Translations under genes and position numbers: made by a program
Notes under the pieces: model-generated
Databases searched by the model: none
The model's input: only the letters and a program-made list of their open reading frames with translations
What the model was told of the DNA's origin: nothing
Shown: one piece after another, positions 28,722 through 37,568 of the stretch
Layout: every line of letters starts with the position of its first letter
Numbering within the stretch: position 1 is the first letter of the stretch
Assembly: GCF_024612015.1 (NCBI RefSeq)
Contig: NZ_CP102512.1
Location: 9,920,001-9,984,000, forward strand
Origin: Streptomyces sp. CA-210063
GTDB lineage: Bacteria; Actinomycetota; Actinomycetes; Streptomycetales; Streptomycetaceae
Direction of reading: 5' to 3'
Length of the DNA stretch: 64,000 nucleotides

Positions 28722-28766
28722 AAGATTTTCCCTTCATCTCAACGATCACCGATGCGTGAGTGGGCG

Positions 28767-29987
28767 TCACCGGAACAGCGTCAGGTCGATCGAGTCGCCA
28801 AGGACCCGACAGCCTGCGTCGCTGCCGTGCAGGTGATCGCCCGCATGGAGTCCGTCCTGGATACGGGCGGGGTGGGCCGGGTCGCGCCAGACGGCGTCGA
28901 AGTCGAGGACCGCGTCGAAGGCGCCGTTGGTGCGGATCCACTCGTTGACCGCCCGGCGTACGCGCTCGCCTTCCGGCGTGAAGATCTCGTCGCCCTCGTA
29001 GGGAGTGAGTGTGGCGCCGTAGACCCGCACCCCGCGGGCCCGGGCCCGGGCGACCAACTGGACGTAGCCGGCGATGAGGTCGTCGGCCGTCACCGGCGCG
29101 CCGGGGAACATGGCGAGGAAGTCGTCCGACGGGCCGCTGCCGTCCTGGGGCGGGTAGGAGACGCCGATGTCGCCGAGCCCGATGGCGATGACGACGTAGC
29201 CGAGCCCCGGAGTGGCCAGCACATCACGATCGAAGCGGGCCAGCACCGCCTCACCCAGGCCCTCGTTCAGCATCCGGTTTCCACTGATCCCCTGATTGGA
29301 GACGTGGGCGGTGCGTCCGTTCTGCTCGGCCAGGCGTTCGGCCAGGCGGTCCGTCCAGCGGCGATGGGTGTCCGGGGTGGTGCCGGAGCAGTCGGTGTTG
29401 GAGTCGCCGATGATCGCGATCGCGGTGGCCGGACCGTCGGGGAGCACGTCGATCGCGGAGACAAGGGCCTGCAGCGGCAGGGACGTGGCCTCCGCCGGGA
29501 GGGTGAGGGCGGCGACGGCGTTGCCCGGGATGCTCCATGAGGTCTGTACGCCCATGGCATGACAGGTGGTGCTCTTGACGGCGTCGGGCAGGTAGAGGCT
29601 GATGGACAGCTCGGACAGGGCGGGCAACGGCAGCTCGATCGGGTCGCTGAGCATCGGCGCGCCGACTGGGACGGTGGCGCCCGGCTTGCCGGCGAAGGTC
29701 AGCACCCGGTCGCTGCCCGGCCGGACACTGCCGTCGGGCGCGGCGAAAGCGATCTGCGCCGCCCCGATGATCAGGGGCTCGGTGCCGTACTCGTTGGTGA
29801 GGCGGAGGCGCACCTGGTTCCCGCCCCCGCTGATGCGCACCACCTGGCGCAGGGTCGTGTCGGCGAACGAGGGAAGGGGCCCGAATTCCTCGATCGGTGC
29901 GTGGGGTGCGGCCCCCCACGTCCGTACCCAGGCATGCTCCGTGGTGTGGCCCTTGCCTGCGGCCGTAGTGCTGGTGGTCCCAGTCAT
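28767..29987 (-). CDS. SGNH/GDSL hydrolase
   Basis: A 406-residue enzyme. An N-terminal beta-rich domain (WVRTWGAAPHAP ... VRISGGGNQVRLRLTNEYG) precedes the hydrolase domain, whose block I is IAIIGDSNTD (nucleophile Ser) and block III VVIAIGLGDIG, where the usual GxND is GLGD. A late HLHGSDAG lies in the block V region, where DxxH usually sits. The altered block III and V residues may weaken or change activity. No signal peptide is seen. The start has GGAGAG 8 nt upstream. It lies 45 nt before the chimeric monooxygenase gene on the same strand. Confidence 0.75.
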   Translation of the reverse strand: MTGTTSTTAAGKGHTTEHAWVRTWGAAPHAPIEEFGPLPSFADTTLRQVVRISGGGNQVRLRLTNEYGTEPLIIGAAQIAFAAPDGSVRPGSDRVLTFAGKPGATVPVGAPMLSDPIELPLPALSELSISLYLPDAVKSTTCHAMGVQTSWSIPGNAVAALTLPAEATSLPLQALVSAIDVLPDGPATAIAIIGDSNTDCSGTTPDTHRRWTDRLAERLAEQNGRTAHVSNQGISGNRMLNEGLGEAVLARFDRDVLATPGLGYVVIAIGLGDIGVSYPPQDGSGPSDDFLAMFPGAPVTADDLIAGYVQLVARARARGVRVYGATLTPYEGDEIFTPEGERVRRAVNEWIRTNGAFDAVLDFDAVWRDPAHPARIQDGLHAGDHLHGSDAGCRVLGDSIDLTLFR

Positions 29988-30183
29988 CGCGTCTCTCCAT
30001 TCTCGGGTGGGGCAGTCCGGCGTCATCGCGGCGCTCGTGGTGTCGGCCGCACCATCCACACACTGGCGAGGGCCGCTCACACCGGGCACACACCGCGCTG
30101 ACACGAGCCCCATGGGGATCAGCCGGCGTGTGCACGGCCATGTCAGCGCTGTGCACACGCCGGCGGCTTCGATTTCGTGGCGG

Positions 30184-30237
30184 CTGGGGCCACTGGGGCC
30201 ACTGGGGCCACTGGGGCGGTTGGGGCGACTGGGGCGG
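30184..30237. repeat. G-rich 9-bp minisatellite, six copies
   Basis: Three perfect CTGGGGCCA units are followed by three variants (CTGGGGCGG, TTGGGGCGA, CTGGGGCGG). Each carries a run of four Gs, so the plus strand could fold into a G-quadruplex. It lies between the divergent SGNH hydrolase and the AfsR-type pseudogene. Confidence 0.85.
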
Positions 30238-30293
30238 CACGGAGACTGGGCGCACATTTGGCTCGCCGGCTGCGCTCGCGCGAAGATCAGCCC

Positions 30294-30856
30294 ATGGATG
30301 GGGACGCGCGGCTTCGCATCACGTTGCTCGGCACGTTCCAGGCATCTCGTGGTGACCGTGACTTGTCTGTTCCAGGGACCCGTCTCCAAGGGCTGGTGGT
30401 ACGTCTCGCGCTCGCCGGTGGGCGCGCGGTCGCCCAGAGCATCCTCATCGACGCGATCTGGCCCGAGAACCCTCCGGCCGGTCCCGCACATGCCCTGCAG
30501 GCGCTTGTGTCGCGCCTTCGCCGGGCGCTCGGCTCCTCTGCCGCGGTCAATGCAGGCCGCAGGCGGCTACCGGCTGGATGTGGCCGCATCCGACGACGAG
30601 CCGGGCGCCGCACACGCGCCAGGATCTGCCCGTCGTGGCGACCGTGGCAGTGACCGTCGCCGGCCTCGCGGAACTGCACGAGCGCCACCGCGACGCGGCC
30701 GCCACACTCGGCGCGGCCGCCCGCCTCCGCGGCGCCCACGACCCCACGGACCCGCACATCCACACACTGAGCACGCGCACCCGGACGGCCCTCGGTGACA
30801 AGGACCTCGCCCGGGGTACACAGCGGGCTGGCAACTGGATGTATCGGCCGCCCTGA
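30294..30856 (+). pseudogene. AfsR/SARP-type regulator reduced to its two ends
   Basis: The N-terminal OmpR-like DNA-binding domain is clear (LRITLLGTFQASRGDRDLSVPGTRLQGLVVRLALAGGRAV, then IDAIWPENPPAGPAHALQALVSRLRRALGSS). A frame change follows, with AAGGYRLDVA in another frame, and then a third segment, LPVVATVAVTVAGLAELHERHRDAAATLGAAARLRGAHDPTDP, the C-terminal helical-repeat end of the same family. The bacterial transcriptional activation domain and the whole NTPase domain are missing. It cannot be a working regulator. Confidence 0.75.
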
Positions 30857-31355
30857 TCCGCGTCGATCCAGCTCTGGTACGTCCCACGCCCCCTTTCGAA
30901 GGCCACAGCGCAGCAATCGATCGGCGCCGCGATCCGTAGCACTCGGGAAGGTGCCGATCACCTTTCAGCTGGCGCACAGTGACAGTTCGCCTCACCCTCG
31001 GCCGCAAAACTCCGGGCGAAGGTCTTGGCTGCATCCCGCGCACCAGTCAGGCCGGTCGTCTCCAGGGCGTGCAGCCGTACGGCCATGGCGTGGGAAGAGA
31101 ACTCGTCATCGTGACCCCTTTGGCGCAGTGGCTGCGGGAGCACCGGGTGACTGAGGCCGACATGCGCGGCGCGACGGAACGGACGCGCTCATCGAACCGG
31201 CCGGCCTCTTCGGCGCAGTCGGCCGCCACATCGTGTCGGGTGAGCCGGGCGGGGCTGGAGATGCGGAAGTGGTCATACGTGGTCACTGTGGGACAGGGTG
31301 CGGACCGGTTACCGGCCGATCCACGCCGAGCATCGGACTAGCCGAAGGAAACGTG
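30857..31355. other. 499-bp region, only weak minus-strand coding traces
   Basis: Two overlapping minus-strand frames (31286 to 31047 and 31143 to 30958) read DHFRISSPARLTRHDVAADCAEEAGRFDERVRS and DDEFSSHAMAVRLHALETTGLTGARDAAKTFARS. They could be one frameshifted small gene, but no family is recognised. The promoter of the gene at 31356 must also lie here. Confidence 0.35.
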
Positions 31356-32339
31356 ATGGCCGTAGCTTCAGACATGCTCGTTCCGGCGCTGCTTGAGGTC
31401 CGCAAGGCCGAAGTCGCGCTGGCCAACCGCTTCAGAGCCCACCTCGCGGGCACGCCCGCCGGGGAGTACCGGGAGGTCCTGGAGCGTCGCGCCGGCGACG
31501 CCCGGGGGCACATCTACCGCATCGACGAACGTCTCGGAACCCTGCGGTCCCGCGGACTGGTGCAGACCGCGCTGGGAAACGCCTGGCGCCTGACCGGGCA
31601 GGCCGCCCGGCTGCCCATCGACGTGACCATGGCCGTTCCCAACGCCGTGCTCCGAGGGCGGGGAACGGCGACGGAGCACCAGCTGCTGAAGAACGTCGAG
31701 GACGAGTACGCGGTCACCGCGTTCGCCATGGCCATCTGCCGGGCGGCCGAGCGTATCGCCCAGGAGACCCAGGACGCCGCCAGCTCGGAGCTGCTCAGTT
31801 CGATCCGTCGCGACCACGAGGAGGCGCTGGAAGAGCTCGGCGGCAGTCTCGAGCAGCGCGCCGAGGCCGCGATGGTGGCCGCTCAGACCACGGACGGTTC
31901 GAAGGCCACGGGCGCTGCCCATGCGGTGCGCGCCTGGAGCAGCTGGCTGCGGGAGACGGCCGAGCGCATGCCGGGTGCGGACCGGCTCCAGGGGGCACCC
32001 GAGGGGGCCCTGATCAGGGACTTCGAGTTGCCGGTCCCCGACTACCGCAGGCTCGGCACGAGGGAGATCCTCGAGCGGCTCCCGTACCTGACCCAGGGGG
32101 ATCTGGCCGCGGTCGGCGCGTACGAGCGTGCCCATGCGGCCCGCCCCGCGATCCTGAGCCGGATCGCTGATCTGCTCGGGCCGGAGCCCTGGCCCGGCTA
32201 CGACAGCATGAACGAGGACGAGATCATCAAGCGGCTCGGTGACGCGCAAGAGGGCATCACCCGGCGGGTGCTGACCTACGAGCGTCGTCACCGGACACGC
32301 TCCAGCATCCTCTCCGCCGCGGAACGCATCCCCGCCTGA
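31356..32339 (+). CDS. hypothetical helical protein (ferritin-like N-terminal half)
   Basis: A 327-residue soluble, mostly helical protein with no certain family. Residues 1-170 (LLEVRKAEVALANRFRAHLAGTPAGEYREVLERRAGDARGHIYRIDERLGTLR and AICRAAERIAQETQD) look like a four-helix ferritin-like or DUF892-type bundle. The C-terminal 110 residues hold two copies of a motif of the form eIlerL-x(5)DLaaVgaYErahaaRpaIL (GTREILERLPYLTQ..., NEDEIIKRLGDAQ...). ATG at 31356 has GAAGGA 9 nt upstream. Function unknown. Confidence 0.7.
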   Translation: MAVASDMLVPALLEVRKAEVALANRFRAHLAGTPAGEYREVLERRAGDARGHIYRIDERLGTLRSRGLVQTALGNAWRLTGQAARLPIDVTMAVPNAVLRGRGTATEHQLLKNVEDEYAVTAFAMAICRAAERIAQETQDAASSELLSSIRRDHEEALEELGGSLEQRAEAAMVAAQTTDGSKATGAAHAVRAWSSWLRETAERMPGADRLQGAPEGALIRDFELPVPDYRRLGTREILERLPYLTQGDLAAVGAYERAHAARPAILSRIADLLGPEPWPGYDSMNEDEIIKRLGDAQEGITRRVLTYERRHRTRSSILSAAERIPA

Positions 32340-32407
32340 CCCGCCCGGGATCGGGCAGGGTCCCGTCGTGACAGCGGTCCTTTCGGGGCCGCTGTCACAC
32401 CCCCGGC

Positions 32408-33280
32408 TCACGCGGGGTGTCGGCACTGGTAGGTCCACAGCTGGTCGACGAGGGTGAAGCCGAAGGAGTCGAAGAGCCGGGGCGCGGCCTGGCTGTCCTG
32501 TCCGGCGTGCGCGGGGTCGTCGACGACGAGGGCGACCTCGGTCGCACCTCGCTCGGCCAGCAGCGACAGGGCCTGGCCGAGCAACTCGTGGCCCAGGCCG
32601 CGGCGGCGGTGAGTGGGCAGGGTCTCGATCCAGTACACGGTCGCGGTGCGGTCGGGTCCCAGGCTGATCACGGCTTCCGCGACCGGCTCGGCCGCCTCGC
32701 GGACGATCAGCCGCTGGCCTTGGGGGAAGCCGCAGGGGACGACATCGGCGACCGGTTCGGCCGGCGGGAGCTCGGGGGACAGCGCGCAGTACAGATAGCG
32801 GCCCTGGCAGCGGCCGGTGAAGCCACTGTGCAGCAGGACGTCATGGGTGGCGCCGCGGTGGGCGCGGGGCAGACCGCCCGGTCCCAGCGGACCTGGGGGA
32901 CCGCCGACGAATGCCTCGATCAGCGAGCAGTGGGCGAGCGAGGCGAGGGCGTGCTCGATCAGGGCACGCAGGGCAGAGGGTTTCTCGTGGGCGTGGACCC
33001 AGCAGATCACCCCGGTGTGCACATCGGCCCATGACAGATACGCGATGGCCCCTTGAGGCCGGTCCCCGGCACCGGCCAGGACACTGATCTGAGGCCGGTC
33101 CCGTACCGCCCAGCCGACCGGAGGAACAGGACCGCAACGCGAGGCGGCCATCCTTTCCGGGGTGCAGGGCGGCTGTCCCGGCAGCCGCTCGGCATCGATC
33201 AGTTCTCGCACCCGCGGTTCGTCGTCGGGACGGAACGGGCGCACCGTCGGCCCGTTCTCGGGGCTGGGCGAAGAGACCAT
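32408..33280 (-). CDS. GNAT family N-acetyltransferase (tandem GNAT-like)
   Basis: A 290-residue protein. The C-terminal GNAT core has TVYWIETLPTHRRRGLGHELLGQALSLLAERG (motif A with R-R-G-L-G-H) and SQAAPRLFDSFGFTLVDQLWTY. The N-terminal half begins TVRPFRPDDEPRVRELIDAERLPG, as in GNAT first strands, and may be a second degenerate GNAT fold. Substrate unknown. The start ATG has GGACGGACACC upstream. Confidence 0.75.
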   Translation of the reverse strand: MVSSPSPENGPTVRPFRPDDEPRVRELIDAERLPGQPPCTPERMAASRCGPVPPVGWAVRDRPQISVLAGAGDRPQGAIAYLSWADVHTGVICWVHAHEKPSALRALIEHALASLAHCSLIEAFVGGPPGPLGPGGLPRAHRGATHDVLLHSGFTGRCQGRYLYCALSPELPPAEPVADVVPCGFPQGQRLIVREAAEPVAEAVISLGPDRTATVYWIETLPTHRRRGLGHELLGQALSLLAERGATEVALVVDDPAHAGQDSQAAPRLFDSFGFTLVDQLWTYQCRHPA

Positions 33281-33359
33281 GGTGTCCGTCCGCAGAGGTG
33301 CTGACGTGTTTCCCGGTTTGCCGGCTCTCCTTCAGCCTCCTCCCGTTCTGTCCCTGCTG

Positions 33360-34217
33360 TCACGGGGAATCGGCGACTGTGTCGCGGGCGACCTGCCCAC
33401 CGGGTCGCGGACCGTCGCCGTTCGGTGTACATACGGCGAACATGGCCTGGGCTGCGGCCAGCAGCGCGCGCGTCTCGTCGATGACCGGCCGGTGAAGGGG
33501 CAGCGTCAGGTGGCCGACGCCCGGCACCAGCACATTGCGTGCCTTGAGGTCAGGATGGTCGATGCGGCCCCTGGTGGCGGGGATGACGGCCTCGTCCAGA
33601 TCGCTGTAGAAGGCCACGAACTGGGTGCGGCATCCCGGAGCGGGTTCGGCGAGTTCGGTCAGCAGATCGCTTCCCGGCCGTAGCTGGCGCAGCAGCGGAT
33701 GGGCCGGGGCCAGCAGGGCGGTGGCGGTTCCGCCGTGCGGCGTCGCCAGCGTGATCACCAGCGGCACGTGCGCGTCACCGCCGAGCCGCTGCACGTAGTA
33801 GCGGGCGATCAGCCCGCCCAGGCTGTATCCGATCACGACCGCGGTCCGCCCCCCGCCGTGGGCACACGCCTGCTCGACGCGCTCGCCCATCGCCCGGGCG
33901 GCCGTGCGGATGTCCTGGCCGAACGCGTTGCACGCGACCGGGATGAAGGGCCCCACGCCGTCCCCGCGCAGCTCGCGCTCCAGCGGCGGGATGACCGATG
34001 CGCCGTCGGCCAGCCCGTGCACCAACAGCACGGGAATACCCGAATCGGCGGGGAACGGGTCACCCGGGCCCGTCGGCCGCCCGTGCAGGGCACGGTCCAG
34101 CAGCCCGGTCAGCTGTCCGACGCCATCCGCGGCCAGGTCGAGCGGGAGCCGGGCCAGGCGTACCACCGCCCTGCTCGCCTCGACACCCACACCGCGCGCC
34201 GGTGACAGCCCCGGCAC
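33360..34217 (-). CDS. alpha/beta hydrolase, lipase/esterase type
   Basis: A 285-residue hydrolase. VLLVHGLADGASVIPPLERELRGDG is the oxyanion region, VVIGYSLGGLIARYYVQRLGG carries the nucleophile Ser in G-Y-S-L-G, and LVPGVGHLTLPLHRPVID carries the catalytic His. It resembles the LipA/EstA-type triacylglycerol lipases of Streptomyces, but no signal peptide is clear with the GTG at 34217. The start is not fixed by a ribosome site. Confidence 0.75.
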   Translation of the reverse strand: MPGLSPARGVGVEASRAVVRLARLPLDLAADGVGQLTGLLDRALHGRPTGPGDPFPADSGIPVLLVHGLADGASVIPPLERELRGDGVGPFIPVACNAFGQDIRTAARAMGERVEQACAHGGGRTAVVIGYSLGGLIARYYVQRLGGDAHVPLVITLATPHGGTATALLAPAHPLLRQLRPGSDLLTELAEPAPGCRTQFVAFYSDLDEAVIPATRGRIDHPDLKARNVLVPGVGHLTLPLHRPVIDETRALLAAAQAMFAVCTPNGDGPRPGGQVARDTVADSP

Positions 34218-34304
34218 TGTCAGCTGTGGCCTGAGAGGAATGCCCGTGGCCGTTCACCTCCCCTGCACGAATCGCGCCTGTCCTGCCTGGCGGAGGAGCT
34301 GGAC

Positions 34305-34376
34305 ATGGAGCACTACATGGGAAACATCGCGAAATTCTGCTTGATTCCGCCATTCGCTACGGTTCACTGTGGATGA
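34305..34376 (+). CDS. possible 23-residue small ORF
   Basis: GGAGGAGCTGGAC lies directly before an ATG that opens MEHYMGNIAKFCLIPPFATVHCG and then stops. The stretch is much lower in GC than its surroundings. It may be a real small peptide or the end of a lost gene, since the frame is open upstream with PLHESRLSCLAEELD. No family is known to me. Confidence 0.25.
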   Translation: MEHYMGNIAKFCLIPPFATVHCG

Positions 34377-34536
34377 AGTCGGTCACAGATGCCATTCGAG
34401 AGGCCCTGCCCCCGGGGAGTCGCGGCCCCGGAACCGCGCCAGCGAAGCGAGAGCCCCGCAGGCACAAACGGCTCCTCGTCCCTACGGTGGTTCCAAGGGG
34501 CCGTCGAACCGGCCCGGCGTTGCGGAGGAGGCTGCG

Positions 34537-34833
34537 ATGGAGGAGCACTTCGTCTGGGTGACCACGCGCCGCCTTCGGCCGGGCACCCTGGAGGAGTTCG
34601 AGAGTGCATGGCGCCCCGAGCCCTCCCCACGGGGTCTGCGCCGTGCCTTCGCCTACTGGTCGAAGGACGGACAGGAGATCACCGGGGTGTCCTTCTGGGA
34701 CTCCGAGGAGGCCTGCGACTCCTGGCGGGACTCCGAATCGGAGAAGCAGCGGCGTGCGGCCATGGCCCCGTACGTCGCCGAGGAGCGGGAGGGCTTCTAC
34801 CACGGCCGTGAACTCGCCGTCCCCCACCGATAG
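34537..34833 (+). CDS. small ABM-like (dimeric alpha-beta barrel) protein
   Basis: A 98-residue soluble protein: FVWVTTRRLRPGTLEEFESAWRP ... AFAYWSKDGQEITGVSFWDSEEACDSWRDSESEKQRRAAMAPYV. Strand-helix spacing and the SFWDSEEACDSWR segment fit the antibiotic-biosynthesis-monooxygenase/ferredoxin-like fold. Such proteins act as small oxygenases, heme-degrading enzymes or ligand binders. GGAGGAGG precedes the ATG. It stands alone. Confidence 0.65.
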   Translation: MEEHFVWVTTRRLRPGTLEEFESAWRPEPSPRGLRRAFAYWSKDGQEITGVSFWDSEEACDSWRDSESEKQRRAAMAPYVAEEREGFYHGRELAVPHR

Positions 34834-35252
34834 CTGTCAGCGATCCGGGCACGAAGTCCGGGCCGGCCGAGCCCATGGTGAGCGTCTCAGGGCCGCTCGG
34901 CGCTGTCACGATCGGCTACCTGTGTCCCCGATGCTGTTTGTCCCGTCCTGCCCAGCACGCTGCGGGACGCCGCTTTCCGTCGTGGCGCGCTCCGCTCCAG
35001 TGAGCGGACCATCACTCCCACAGGCCACCGCTTCCACGGACGCGGCCCCCGAGCGCACGCGGGCGATCACGTCGACAAGCTGATCACGCAGCAGCGTACG
35101 GGCGCCGGGGCTGATGCTCCGAGCAAGCGAGCTCCAAGCAGGGGCCGCGGACGGCACAGCGTCACCACAAGGAGGTTCCACAGACGGCACAACGCGCAAT
35201 CCGGACCAACGACAACGCCGTAGCGCCGTCATCACACCAATGGCCCAGTTCG
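34834..35252. other. 419-bp region without a supported gene
   Basis: A minus-strand frame at 35235-34906 contains PGARTLLRDQLVDVIARVRSGAASVEAV, which might be a decayed gene, but it has no ribosome site and an atypical N-terminus. GC is lower than in the flanking genes. I see no RNA gene or repeat. Confidence 0.4.
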
Positions 35253-35942
35253 TTGTCGGTAACCTCCCTGCCGTGCGAGATATTGCGGCGGTTCTGGGCA
35301 GGGTCGATCACGGTCAAGCAGCCGCCCGGCACCGGGTTCAACGAGGTCGTCTTCGCGGGCGACCCGTCCGTACTGACCGTGGTTCCCGCGCCCGGGCCGC
35401 TGCCACGGGTCGCGTTGCGCCTTCCCAGCCGGCCGGCGCCGGGCAGTTTCCCGGCACCGGCCGACGGATCCGCCGGCGCACGGGCACTGCCGGCGTTGAC
35501 GGGCCTGGCTGATGTCGGGAAGCGCCTGCGAGCAGACCTCAAGAAGCGTGGCCTGGCCACTCGATGGGAGACAACAGCCCACGGGGGACGGACAGCCTCG
35601 GCCGTGTGGCAAGTCAGTCAACTACGCACAGCCTCCTGGTTCGTGGCCGAGTCCGGGCTTCCCTTCACAGCCTGGCCCCGAAAGACCGCCAAGCAGGCTG
35701 TGACCGCCTTCAGGACCGCCGCCAAGAGCCTCGACCGCAGCAGCACAGCCGACACCGATGGGCACGCCGCCGCCCGAGAGGCCATCGAGGGGTTCACCCG
35801 CGCGCTCAACGGGATCGACGGCATCCACACGGCCGAGCGTGAGGACGCCGCCACCGCCGTACTCCAACTCGCCCGACTCGCCTCCCCGCGGATCCCCGCA
35901 CACGAGGCCCTGGCCTGGTTCGACCGCAGCCGCGCGTTCTGA
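35253..35942 (+). CDS. hypothetical protein, start uncertain
   Basis: The frame is open for 230 codons, from a TTG at 35253. The likely genuine part begins near TGFNEVVFAGDPSVLTVVPAP and continues through LKKRGLATRWETTAHGGRTASAVWQVSQLRTASWFVAESGLPFTAWPRK to a helical end with a Trp-Phe-Asp tail. I recognise no family and no signal peptide. No ribosome site is clear, so the 5' end may be truncated. Confidence 0.5.
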   Translation: MSVTSLPCEILRRFWAGSITVKQPPGTGFNEVVFAGDPSVLTVVPAPGPLPRVALRLPSRPAPGSFPAPADGSAGARALPALTGLADVGKRLRADLKKRGLATRWETTAHGGRTASAVWQVSQLRTASWFVAESGLPFTAWPRKTAKQAVTAFRTAAKSLDRSSTADTDGHAAAREAIEGFTRALNGIDGIHTAEREDAATAVLQLARLASPRIPAHEALAWFDRSRAF

Positions 35943-36039
35943 CGGCAACGGGCTACCCGGTGGGAGCCGCTCCGGCTGCCGGAGACAGGCATCAGCCCGG
36001 AGAGCGCAGCGGTCACCGGGCCGCGCCGAAAAGGGTGCG

Positions 36040-36609
36040 TCAGCGTACGCCTGCCGCGGCGAGCAGGGTGGTCACGGTGGGTGCGACGAGCCCGGTGAGC
36101 GTGTCGGCTCCGATTCCCGCGCGGGCGCTGGCGCCGTCGAAGACCAGGATGAGCTGCCGGGCCAGCAGGTCGGGATCGCTCGCCCCGCCCTGTTCGGCCT
36201 CGGAACGGAAGAACGCCGTCAGGTTCGCCTTGATCCGGTGGGCCACCCGGCTCGCGGGGTGGTTCTGGTCCTTGAGCTCGATCTGAACCGCCAGGTACCG
36301 GCAGCCCCGGAACTCCGGTGTAACCGCCTGCGACTCCACCCGTTCGAAGACGTGCAGGATCCGCTCGCGGGGTGACCGGCCGTCGTCCGGCGCGGGCAGG
36401 AGGGTCGCCACATAGGCGGAGGCACGCTCCTCCAGGCTCGCTGCCAGCAGTTCGTCCTTGCTCTCGAACAGCTGGTACAGGGAACGCTTCGACACCCCCG
36501 CCGCCTTGCACAGCGCCTCGACGCCGATACCGACACCGTCCCGGTAGGTGAGCGTGGCCGCCGCCTCCAGCAGCCGCTCTCTGGTACTTGGCTTCACTTC
36601 CGTCGTCAT
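36040..36609 (-). CDS. TetR family regulator at the PKS cluster border
   Basis: A 189-residue repressor: STRERLLEAAATLTYRDGVGIGVEALCKAAGVSKRSLYQLFESKDELLAASLEERA is the helix-turn-helix, followed by a TetR_C domain with GCRYLAVQIELKDQNHPAS. Its own start is 33 bp from the AAACCGATCGGTTT palindrome, so it is probably autoregulated. Whether it also controls the PKS genes or an exporter outside the window is open. Confidence 0.88.
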   Translation of the reverse strand: MTTEVKPSTRERLLEAAATLTYRDGVGIGVEALCKAAGVSKRSLYQLFESKDELLAASLEERASAYVATLLPAPDDGRSPRERILHVFERVESQAVTPEFRGCRYLAVQIELKDQNHPASRVAHRIKANLTAFFRSEAEQGGASDPDLLARQLILVFDGASARAGIGADTLTGLVAPTVTTLLAAAGVR

Positions 36610-36641
36610 ACAGCGAGGTTAACTCGATGCGGACCAAATGG

Positions 36642-36655
36642 AAACCGATCGGTTT
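36642..36655. promoter_or_regulatory. TetR operator candidate AAACCGATCGGTTT
   Basis: A 14-bp perfect palindrome just upstream of the TetR gene, very like the QacR/YcdC-type operators with AAACCGnnCGGTTT arms that TetR proteins use. Confidence 0.75.
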
Positions 36656-36838
36656 TAGGCTCGGTCAATGGCCCGGTCCCGGCTGACGCGGCCATCATCA
36701 CCCGGCCCCGGGGCAGGCCGGCGTCGGCCCGGGCGTCGTGGAGAGGATCGAGCGGAGGCCGCTGGTGAGCTGCCGCAGTGGCTCGAACTCCGGCGCGGTA
36801 GCCCGGCGTCCTGCCGGCGGTCGCGCTCGGTGTGTCGC

Positions 36839-37564
36839 CTACCGGGGGCGCGTCGTGGGCACGGCGATGGCGGTGACGACGAGGCCCGCGCGTATCAGCC
36901 AGTGGCCCCGCAGCGTGGCGAGGGACCGGCCGTCGGAGGCCGTCGGAGCGGGCACCAGGATCCTGGCCGTGAAGGAGCCGGTGCCGGGAGGCCGCCCCGC
37001 CGCGTCCGGTGTCAGGACGATGTCGGCGTCCTCGAACTCCAGCGGGCGCCGGGTCAGCGGGAACCAGGACTTGTAGACGCTCTCCTTCGCGGAGAACAGC
37101 AGCCGGTCCCAGTGCACGTGGGGCAGTGCGCGCGTCAGCGTCCGGTGTCGCTCGCGTTCCTCCGGCCGGGCGATGGCCTCCAGGATCCCGTCCGGGGTCG
37201 GGGCGTGCGGCTCCGCGTCGACCCCCAGGGCGAGGACCTGGGCGGTCGTCGCCACGGCGGCCGCCCGATAGCCGGCGCAGTGCGTGATGCTGCCCAGCGT
37301 GCCCACGGGCCACCGGGGGCAGCCCCGGTCGTACGGCAGCAGGGGCGCTTCCGGCACCCCGAGGGCCGACAGCGCCCGGCGGGCACAGGTCCGCCCGTCG
37401 ACGAACTCGTCCCGCCTGGCCGCGACCGCGTCACGCACCAGGACGGCCTCCTCGGGGAAGAGGCGTCCGGTCGCGGGCGGGCATCCGGAACCCACGTCCG
37501 GACCGCCGCCCGGGAAGGTCTCGGATACGGCGACCGACGCCGGCACCAGTTCCCGGAGCACCAC
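36839..37564 (-). CDS. 4'-phosphopantetheinyl transferase (Sfp type)
   Basis: A 241-residue enzyme that attaches phosphopantetheine from CoA to the Ser of carrier proteins. Its signatures are LALGVDAEPH (the GVDxE motif, metal ligands) and DRLLFSAKESVYKSWFPL (the F-x-x-KE-x-x-x-K motif); PYDRGCPRWPVGTLGSITHC binds CoA. It belongs to the EntD/NpgA-like subgroup. GTG at 37564 lies 4 nt after the stop of the metallophosphoesterase gene, so the two are coupled. It should activate the ACP domains of the PKS proteins in this window. Confidence 0.93.
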   Translation of the reverse strand: MVLRELVPASVAVSETFPGGGPDVGSGCPPATGRLFPEEAVLVRDAVAARRDEFVDGRTCARRALSALGVPEAPLLPYDRGCPRWPVGTLGSITHCAGYRAAAVATTAQVLALGVDAEPHAPTPDGILEAIARPEERERHRTLTRALPHVHWDRLLFSAKESVYKSWFPLTRRPLEFEDADIVLTPDAAGRPPGTGSFTARILVPAPTASDGRSLATLRGHWLIRAGLVVTAIAVPTTRPR

Positions 37565-37568
37565 GCGA

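Noticed and set aside
30177..30293. Extending the AfsR-type protein back through the Gly-Ala-Thr repeat to 30177
   Set aside because: That part is the translated minisatellite. The family start is the ATG at 30294 just before the DNA-binding domain.
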